A stretch of 6,058 bases of DNA from Nitrospinota bacterium (GTDB lineage: Bacteria; JAUXIQ01): positions 1-6,058 of the forward strand of contig JAUXIQ010000139.1 of the NCBI GenBank assembly GCA_030620925.1. The letters are read 5' to 3'. Shown piece after piece: positions 1 through 4,262 of this stretch. The notes under the pieces were generated by a model. That model made no database searches and had not been told where the DNA came from. It saw only the letters and a program-made list of their open reading frames with translations. Within the stretch, counting starts at the first letter, position 1. Every line of letters begins with the position of its first letter. A program made the position numbers and the translations under genes.

Positions 1-87
1 CTTCCCGTGTGCCGCGAGTCTACCTGGTTTGAGTTTCGATCGCGGGAAGCGTCCGGGGAGGGGAAGTCAATGCCGGGTGCACGGCCC
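1..87 (+). ncRNA. ffs: Signal recognition particle RNA, large (Alu-domain) type, 3' part only
   Basis: This is the RNA scaffold of the signal recognition particle, which targets nascent membrane and secreted proteins. Only the 3' part is present. The stretch GTGTGCCGCGAGTCTACCTGG near the left edge matches, from memory, the 3' side of the Bacillus subtilis scRNA S domain just after the Ffh-binding loop (GUGCCGCAGGGUUGCCUGG). The 3' end GGGTGCACGGC (about 75-85) matches the conserved scRNA end GGUGCACGGU, which pairs with a 5' GCCGUGC lying outside this window. The roughly 65 bases between these two blocks correspond to the 3' side of the long helix 5 and the Alu domain, which short 4.5S RNAs lack. 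Context agrees: in Bacillus the scRNA gene sits directly upstream of dnaX-yaaK-recR. A short run of T follows at 88-90, but I see no strong terminator. The exact 3' end is uncertain by a few bases. Confidence 0.75.
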
Positions 88-198
88 TTTATCCTCGCAT
101 GAGTAGTTCACGCCGTCTACCAGCGGCGATAAATGTATCGGGAACAGGCTATCCGACCTGTTGATTTGCCGGGTATTGAGTTGAACGGTGGTCAGAGC

Positions 199-204
199 AG
201 AGGG
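199..204 (+). promoter_or_regulatory. Ribosome binding site that sets the dnaX start
   Basis: AGAGGG lies 7 bases before GTG 212 and is the only good Shine-Dalgarno match near the 5' end of dnaX. It supports GTG 212 over the in-frame GTG at 188, which has no such site. Confidence 0.6.
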
Positions 205-211
205 CTGCGAC

Positions 212-1909
212 GTGTCTTTCCAGGTAACTGCAAGACGATGGAGGCCTCAGACCTTCGATGAGGTGGTGGGACAGGAGCATGTGACCTCCACCCTCAAGAG
301 CGCCATCGAAAACAACCGGGTGGCCCACGCCTATCTCTTCGCCGGAACCCGCGGCGTGGGCAAGACCACCACCGCCCGCATCCTGGCCAAGGCACTCAAC
401 TGCGAGCAGGGCCCCACCATAGACCCCTGCGGGGAGTGCGCTCCCTGCGTGGAGGTCGTCGAAGGCGGCTCCATGGACGTGATAGAGATAGACGGCGCCT
501 CCAACCGCGGCATAGAGGAGATACGCAGCCTCAGGGAGAACGTCAAATACGCTCCCTCCAGGGGGCGTTACAAGGTATACATAATCGATGAAGTCCATAT
601 GCTGACCATCCACGCCTTCAACGCACTGTTGAAGACTCTCGAAGAGCCGCCGCCCGAAGTCGTATTTATCCTGGCCACCACGGAAGTAGCCAAGGTTCCG
701 GCCACCATAGTGTCTCGATGCCAGCGGTTCGACTTCAGGCTCATCCCGCAGTCTCAGATCAGCGAGCATTTGAGGGAGATCGACGGGAAGGACTCCCTGG
801 GCGTGCCCCCGGAAGTCCTGGAGATAATAGCCCGCAGCGCCAGGGGAAGCATGCGCGACGCCCAGAGCCTTCTGGACCAGCTTGTTTCCTACTGCGGAGG
901 GAAGATCACCGCAGAGGAAGTGATGGCCGTCCTGGGGATGGTGGATTACGATGTGCTTTCAACCTGCGTGGACGCGCTGCTGACCGGGGATGCGGCGACC
1001 CTGCTCGGGCAGGTGGAGGAGATAAGAACCAACGGAAGAGACCCCCGCCTCTTCTGCGGCCAGTTACTGCGCTACCTGCGCGACCTGGTGGTGCTGAAGG
1101 CCGGTGGCGAGGCGACCTCCCTGCCGGAAGTGCCGCCTGAGAGGCGCGAGACCATGGCCGCGCAGATTGAGCGCGTCCCTCTCAGCAGGTTTCAGCTCCT
1201 CTTCAGCCTGCTGGCAAAGGCCGAGAGCGAAATGATCGGTTCCTCTTACCCGGACCTGGTGATGGAGATGGCTCTGGTTAAGATGAGCCGGGCGGAATCC
1301 TTCATGTCGCTCGGTGATATACTGTCCAGGCTGGAAGAACTGGAGGGCAAGCTGGGGGGAGGTGGCTACGGGCCCCTCTATGAAGGCGGCGATGAGCAGG
1401 AATCGCTTCCGCTGGTGAGAGAAACTGAGGCGAGCCGCGACGAAGAGAGCGAAGAAGGGCCGCAGGCGGAGCAGATGATGGATGCGCCTCACCCCGAGGA
1501 GGACCGACCGGGCCCGGAAGACTCTAAAAAAGAGCTGTGGCAGCGTATTCTGAGCGAAGCGAAGAAGATGAACCACTTGGCGCAATACCTGGCGCAGGGG
1601 TGGCTGGCTGATGTGAGCGAAGATGCCGTGGAGATAGCTTTTCCCAGGGAGTACAGTTTTACCGCCCAGCTTCTCAAGTCTACAGGGAAGCTGTCAGACC
1701 TCCAGGAGGTGGTGTGCAGCGCGCTGGGCCGGCGGGTAAGGGTCGGTTTTGCCGACGCTGGCCCGGATATGGGAAATTTAGAGCCGGATGAAGCAGCGAA
1801 GGAGACCCACGAACCCTGGAACCCCCTGGCGGAACCGCTTGTGAGGCATATGCTGGATATGTTCGAAGGACGCATTGTGGATGGAGGAAAGGAACAGACA
1901 CCCTTTTAA
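212..1909 (+). CDS. dnaX: DNA polymerase III subunit gamma/tau (clamp loader ATPase)
   Basis: This is the ATPase subunit of the clamp loader, which opens the beta sliding clamp and places it on primed DNA. The start GTG 212 gives MSFQVTARRWRPQTFDEVVG, matching the usual DnaX N-terminus (MSYQALYRKWRPQTF). An in-frame GTG at 188 would only add eight unmatched residues. Visible in order: Walker A GTRGVGKTT (45-53); zinc module with Cys 64, 73, 76 and 79; Walker B IIDEVH (124-129); sensor 1 LATTE around 154-158; SRC arginine finger (168-170); sensor 2 GSMRDA (212-217). A collar domain follows to about residue 385, then a Gly-rich and strongly acidic linker (about 390-440). The C-terminal tau-like domain ends in EPLVRHMLDMFEGRIVD, a clostridial-type tail. 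At 565 aa it is full length for a Gram-positive DnaX. It lies about 125 bases after the SRP RNA and 70 bases before ybaB, the Bacillus-type order. All key residues are present. Confidence 0.96.
   Translation: MSFQVTARRWRPQTFDEVVGQEHVTSTLKSAIENNRVAHAYLFAGTRGVGKTTTARILAKALNCEQGPTIDPCGECAPCVEVVEGGSMDVIEIDGASNRGIEEIRSLRENVKYAPSRGRYKVYIIDEVHMLTIHAFNALLKTLEEPPPEVVFILATTEVAKVPATIVSRCQRFDFRLIPQSQISEHLREIDGKDSLGVPPEVLEIIARSARGSMRDAQSLLDQLVSYCGGKITAEEVMAVLGMVDYDVLSTCVDALLTGDAATLLGQVEEIRTNGRDPRLFCGQLLRYLRDLVVLKAGGEATSLPEVPPERRETMAAQIERVPLSRFQLLFSLLAKAESEMIGSSYPDLVMEMALVKMSRAESFMSLGDILSRLEELEGKLGGGGYGPLYEGGDEQESLPLVRETEASRDEESEEGPQAEQMMDAPHPEEDRPGPEDSKKELWQRILSEAKKMNHLAQYLAQGWLADVSEDAVEIAFPREYSFTAQLLKSTGKLSDLQEVVCSALGRRVRVGFADAGPDMGNLEPDEAAKETHEPWNPLAEPLVRHMLDMFEGRIVDGGKEQTPF
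1526..1532 (+). other. A6G tract in the dnaX linker, possible slippage site
   Basis: AAAAAAG falls at codons 439-441 of dnaX, at the junction between the acidic linker and the C-terminal domain. This is close to where Escherichia coli makes its gamma form (about codon 430). The reading phase here is AAA AAA G, not the A AAA AAG phase of the E. coli site, so classic tandem -1 slippage is not well supported. RNA polymerase slippage or a single-site slip remains possible. A -1 shift would end at TGA 1609-1611 after 26 new residues. A +1 shift would end at TGA 1551-1553 after seven. An AGGAGG sits at 1497-1502, farther upstream than the stimulator in E. coli. Confidence 0.2.
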
Positions 1910-1979
1910 CCTTAGTCCTGTTTTTTCCAATACCGACGGGCTGGAGGGTCTATAGTTTATACCAGAGGGGAGACAGACG

Positions 1980-2294
1980 ATGTCACGCAACATGGGAAAC
2001 TTGATGAAGCAGGCGCAACAGATGCAGGAAAAGCTGTTGAAGATGCAGGAGGAGCTGGCCACCAGGACAATTGAGGCAAGCGCCGGAGGAGGGATGGTAA
2101 CCGTTACCGTCAACGGGAAGAGCGAAGTGATGTCGATCAAGATAGAGAAAGAAGTAGTGGACCCTGAAGACGTGGAGATGCTCGAAGACCTGGTGGCGGC
2201 GGCGGTGAACGAGGCCCTGCGCAAGGCGCAGGAGATGATGCAGGAAGAGATGTCCAAGGTGACGGGGGGGCTTAATATCCCCGGTCTCTTCTGA
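1980..2294 (+). CDS. ybaB: YbaB/EbfC family nucleoid-associated protein
   Basis: This is a small homodimeric DNA-binding protein of the YbaB/EbfC family (YaaK in Bacillus). Family members bind DNA broadly and associate with the nucleoid; their exact role is unsettled. The 104-residue product has the family architecture. An amphipathic helix rich in Met, Gln and Lys comes first (about 4-30), followed by the glycine turn and strand [17 protein letters not shown] (about 34-50). The core strands carry the [12 protein letters not shown] motif (about 61-72), then a second long helix. It ends in [11 protein letters not shown], the typical family tail. AGGGGAG (1966-1972) sits 7 bases before the ATG. 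The gene lies 70 bases after dnaX and 17 bases before recR, the usual operon. A run of seven G (2264-2270) codes for the conserved Gly-Gly near the C-terminus. The frame is supported by the conserved tail, so no indel is suspected there. Confidence 0.95.
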   Translation: MSRNMGNLMKQAQQMQEKLLKMQEELATRTIEASAGGGMVTVTVNGKSEVMSIKIEKEVVDPEDVEMLEDLVAAAVNEALRKAQEMMQEEMSKVTGGLNIPGLF

Positions 2295-2311
2295 GTTTTC
2301 TGAAAGGCAGC

Positions 2312-2911
2312 ATGGTGAAACGCCCAAAACCCCTTTCCGTTCTTATCGAACGGTTGAACAAGCTCCCGGGCATAGGCGAGCGCTCTGCCCAGAGGATCGC
2401 TTACCATATATTAAAAACGCCCGAGAAGGATGCGGAGAAGCTCTCCCGGGCCATCATGGAAGTGAAGGAAAAGGTCATTCACTGTTCTCTCTGCTACAAC
2501 CTCACCGATCAGGACCCTTGCCAACTCTGCCAGGACCCCTCCCGCGACAAAGGAACGGTCTGCGTGATTGAGGAGCCGGGCGATATCTATTCCATTGAGA
2601 AGGCTGCCGGTTTCAAGGGCCTCTACCACGTGCTCATGGGGGCGCTTTCCCCTCTGGACGGCATCGGGCCCGAACAGCTCAGGATAGAACCCCTTGTGGA
2701 AAGAGTGAAAGAAGGAGGGGTGAAAGAAGTTATCGTGGCCACCAACCCTACACTCTCCGGTGAGGCGACGGCCATGTACCTGCTCAAGGTGCTTAAGCCC
2801 CTGGGGGTTAAGATGACCCGCATCGCACACGGCTTGCCCGTGGGCGGGAACCTGGAGTTCGCCGACGAGGTGACCCTTGCCCGCTCCTTCCAGGGCCGCC
2901 AGGAGCTTTGA
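2312..2911 (+). CDS. recR: Recombination mediator protein RecR
   Basis: RecR works with RecO and RecF to load RecA onto single-stranded gaps coated with SSB, and forms a ring-shaped clamp on DNA. The 199-residue product is the normal length. It shows the N-terminal helix-hairpin-helix LNKLPGIGERSAQRIAYHIL (about 15-34), a Cys4 zinc finger (Cys 58, 61, 70, 73, spaced CxxC-x8-CxxC) and a Toprim domain with VCVIEEPGD (83-91) and TNPTLSGEATAMYL (144-157). The C-terminal motif IAHGLPVGGNLEFADEVTL (171-189) is also present. The start could be ATG 2312, only 4 bases after AAAGG (2303-2307), or the next codon GTG 2315, 7 bases after it. The difference is one residue. The gene follows ybaB by 17 bases and closes the dnaX-ybaB-recR unit. 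I see no convincing terminator after it, only an AT-rich stretch. Confidence 0.97.
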   Translation: MVKRPKPLSVLIERLNKLPGIGERSAQRIAYHILKTPEKDAEKLSRAIMEVKEKVIHCSLCYNLTDQDPCQLCQDPSRDKGTVCVIEEPGDIYSIEKAAGFKGLYHVLMGALSPLDGIGPEQLRIEPLVERVKEGGVKEVIVATNPTLSGEATAMYLLKVLKPLGVKMTRIAHGLPVGGNLEFADEVTLARSFQGRQEL

Positions 2912-2981
2912 GCCGCTGCGTTTTATTTACATACCGTTTCTTTGTCATACCTGGAAATATAAATATAAAGAGAGTCGCAGA

Positions 2982-3005
2982 TGCCGGTTTGGGTGGGCAA
3001 ACGGC
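2982..3005 (+). repeat. 24-base dispersed-type repeat, copy 1
   Basis: TGCCGGTTTGGGTGGGCAAA followed by CGGC. It matches copy 2 (3045-3068) at 22 of 24 positions in the same orientation. Each copy is itself an imperfect inverted repeat (GCCGGTTTG against CAAACGGC, with one bulged G). The unit resembles the short GC-rich extragenic repeats scattered through many bacterial genomes, but I cannot search the genome for other copies. Confidence 0.7.
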
Positions 3006-3011
3006 TTGTAG

Positions 3012-3032
3012 GGGCGGGTTTCAAACCCACCC
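3012..3032. repeat. Imperfect palindrome between the two direct repeats
   Basis: GGGCGGGTTT (3012-3021) faces AAACCCACCC (3023-3032) around one central base. The arms are complementary except for one C/A mismatch. With the preceding GTAGG it looks like one end of the GTAGGGGCGGGTTTCAAACC type of intergenic repeat. The right arm CCCACCCAA (3026-3034) is also complementary to TTGGGTGGG in repeat copy 1 (2989-2997) and to TTGGGTGG in copy 2 (3052-3059). Confidence 0.65.
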
Positions 3033-3044
3033 AACGTTTTCGAG

Positions 3045-3068
3045 TGTCGGTTTGGGTGGACAAACGGC
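3045..3068 (+). repeat. 24-base dispersed-type repeat, copy 2
   Basis: TGTCGGTTTGGGTGGACAAA followed by CGGC. It differs from copy 1 at two positions: C to T at base 3 and G to A at base 16. The second change turns TGGGCA into TGGACA, which resembles a -35 box (see the promoter entry). The copies start 63 bases apart. Confidence 0.7.
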
Positions 3069-3085
3069 GGCAATGAAGATATTAT
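3057..3085 (+). promoter_or_regulatory. Candidate sigma-70-type promoter for the oxidoreductase genes
   Basis: TGGACA (3057-3062) and TATTAT (3080-3085) each match the consensus at five of six positions and are 17 bases apart. Transcription would begin near 3092, leaving a leader of about 108 bases before ATG 3200. The region is AT-rich and lies at the boundary between the recR unit and the oxidoreductase genes, where a new promoter is expected. A weaker alternative is TTGATT (3095-3100) with TAAATT (3117-3122). This is inferred from sequence pattern only. Confidence 0.35.
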
Positions 3086-3182
3086 GATAGGTGTTTGATT
3101 TTCAATTTCTGCGCGGTAAATTCCTGTAATGATCAAATAAATAACCTCTTACACCTGTTTCGTTCCAAGGCGACTTGCGGAG

Positions 3183-3190
3183 AAAAGGAG
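3183..3190 (+). promoter_or_regulatory. Ribosome binding site that sets the gamma-delta subunit start
   Basis: AAAAGGAG lies 9 bases before ATG 3200. It decides the start of the downstream gene. The same frame is open back to a TTG at 3095, but the extra residues match nothing in the gamma family and that TTG has no Shine-Dalgarno site. Confidence 0.7.
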
Positions 3191-3199
3191 AGACACATA

Positions 3200-4198
3200 A
3201 TGGCTCAAAAGAAAAGCATTATGCCCAGGACAAACGAGCTGGGCTTTTACGAGATACGCATGGAGAGCATAGGAGGCCTGGGCGCCAACCTCGCCGGCCA
3301 GATGCTGGCCGAAGCGGGCATCCTGGGGATGGACCTGAACGGCGCCAGCTTCGCCAGCTACGGGTCGGAGAAGAAGGGCACGCCGGTGAAATCCTACATA
3401 AGATACTGCGACACGGGGACGGAGGTGCGCACCAACAGCCCGGTCATGGAGCCCCACCTGCTGGTCATCTTCCACCCCAACCTCATCTGCCTCTTCCCTC
3501 TCACCCAGGGAGTGGGGCCTGAGAGCACAGTGGTGGTGAACACCCCTTTCAACACCAGAGAGATGAGGGATATACTCGAGCTGCACGGGGGGACCATAGG
3601 CAGCGTGGACGCACTCAACATTTCAGTGGAGGAGAAGGTGAGGCTGAACACCCCCATGATGGGTGCCGCTACCAGGGCCACGGAGTTCCTGGACCCGGAG
3701 GCGGTAAAAGAAGTCATACGAAGCACCTTCGAGAAGCGATACCCCCAACTGGTCGAGCCCAACATAAAGGCCTTCCAGCGAGGACACGACGAGATAGAGT
3801 TCGAGACCTTCGAACCGAACGACAAATATCCCTACCTGCCTTACGCGCAGGAACCGCCTCAACTGGGATACGAGAACACTCCCATTGGGGGGATCATCCT
3901 CAACCCGGGCAATACCGTGGTAAAAGACTGGAGCGGCTCCCGGCAAGGCTTCGTCCCGGTGCTGGACAAGGAGAAATGCATAGATTGCGGCCAGTGCGAG
4001 ATAACCTGCCCCGACTACTGCATGATCTTCGAGGAAGGTAAGGATAAGAAGGGAAAACCCGCCCAGGTATTAACGGGGATAAACCTGCAATACTGCAAAG
4101 GGTGCGGCAAATGCGCGGGGATTTGCCCGACAGAAGCTCTTAAGATGGAGCGGGAAGAGGAATACGAGCTCCTTACCTCCAGACTTGAAGGAAAGTAA
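3200..4198 (+). CDS. 2-oxoacid:ferredoxin oxidoreductase, fused gamma-delta subunit
   Basis: This subunit supplies the gamma (CoA-binding) domain and the delta (ferredoxin) domain of a pyruvate/2-oxoacid:ferredoxin oxidoreductase, a cytoplasmic, oxygen-sensitive enzyme. The product is 332 aa. Residues about 16-195 form the gamma domain, beginning EIRMESIGGLGANLAGQMLA with the glycine-rich turn, followed by GASFASYGSEKKGTPVKSYI (48-67) and NTPMMGAATRATEFL (150-164). A linker of about 55 residues leads to the delta domain. That domain has Cys 260, 263, 266 and 270 followed by Pro, and Cys 299, 302, 305 and 309 followed by Pro: two [4Fe-4S] sites carrying electrons toward free ferredoxin. An additional Cys 274 follows the first motif, and about 28 residues separate the two motifs, with a Lys/Gly-rich loop. 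In many organisms gamma and delta are separate proteins; here they are one. The alpha-beta fusion follows after 64 bases. The substrate (pyruvate or a branched-chain or other 2-oxoacid) cannot be fixed from this subunit. Confidence 0.9.
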   Translation: MAQKKSIMPRTNELGFYEIRMESIGGLGANLAGQMLAEAGILGMDLNGASFASYGSEKKGTPVKSYIRYCDTGTEVRTNSPVMEPHLLVIFHPNLICLFPLTQGVGPESTVVVNTPFNTREMRDILELHGGTIGSVDALNISVEEKVRLNTPMMGAATRATEFLDPEAVKEVIRSTFEKRYPQLVEPNIKAFQRGHDEIEFETFEPNDKYPYLPYAQEPPQLGYENTPIGGIILNPGNTVVKDWSGSRQGFVPVLDKEKCIDCGQCEITCPDYCMIFEEGKDKKGKPAQVLTGINLQYCKGCGKCAGICPTEALKMEREEEYELLTSRLEGK

Positions 4199-4251
4199 CG
4201 ATATTCAGTTAAGAATCGGCGGGCTATTGTTTTGATGTCGGCCCGTTTGAC

Positions 4252-4257
4252 AGGAGG
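4252..4257 (+). promoter_or_regulatory. Ribosome binding site of the alpha-beta subunit gene
   Basis: A perfect AGGAGG lies 5 bases before ATG 4263. It is the strongest Shine-Dalgarno match in the window and suggests high expression. Confidence 0.75.
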
Positions 4258-4262
4258 AATAA

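Noticed and set aside
143-162. Hairpin AACAGG/CCTGTT ahead of dnaX as a terminator or attenuator
   Set aside because: The stem is only 6 bp with an 8-base loop and is not followed by a T run. It could arise by chance.
149-769. Long minus-strand open frame opposite dnaX
   Set aside because: It is the antisense shadow of GC-rich dnaX codons. Its low-complexity Gly/Ala/Val/His-rich translation has no recognisable domain, while the plus strand has all DnaX motifs.
1886-1928. Terminator candidate at the end of dnaX with a T6 run
   Set aside because: The T run itself forms part of the stem, the stem needs a bulge and a G-T pair, and the loop is about 20 bases. ybaB follows closely in the usual operon.
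1951-1956. TATAGT as a -10 box for a ybaB promoter
   Set aside because: There is no acceptable -35 hexamer at 16-18 bases upstream, so internal promoter activity is not supported.
2982-3068. CRISPR-like repeat-spacer-repeat
   Set aside because: There are only two copies, not identical, and the 39-base interval contains a palindrome partly complementary to the repeats. No leader or cas gene is seen.
2945-3136. 63-codon minus-strand open frame in the recR-oxidoreductase spacer
   Set aside because: Its sequence is produced by the repeats themselves (HPNRH appears twice). There is no ribosome binding site, so it is best read as repeat-derived noise.
3095-3199. N-terminal extension of the gamma-delta subunit from TTG 3095
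   Set aside because: The 35 extra residues do not resemble the gamma family and lack a ribosome binding site, whereas ATG 3200 has AAAAGGAG at good spacing.
4220-4245. CGGGC/GCCCG hairpin between the two oxidoreductase genes as a terminator
   Set aside because: It is only 5 bp with a 16-base loop and has no T tract. The strong ribosome binding site just after it suggests co-transcription.
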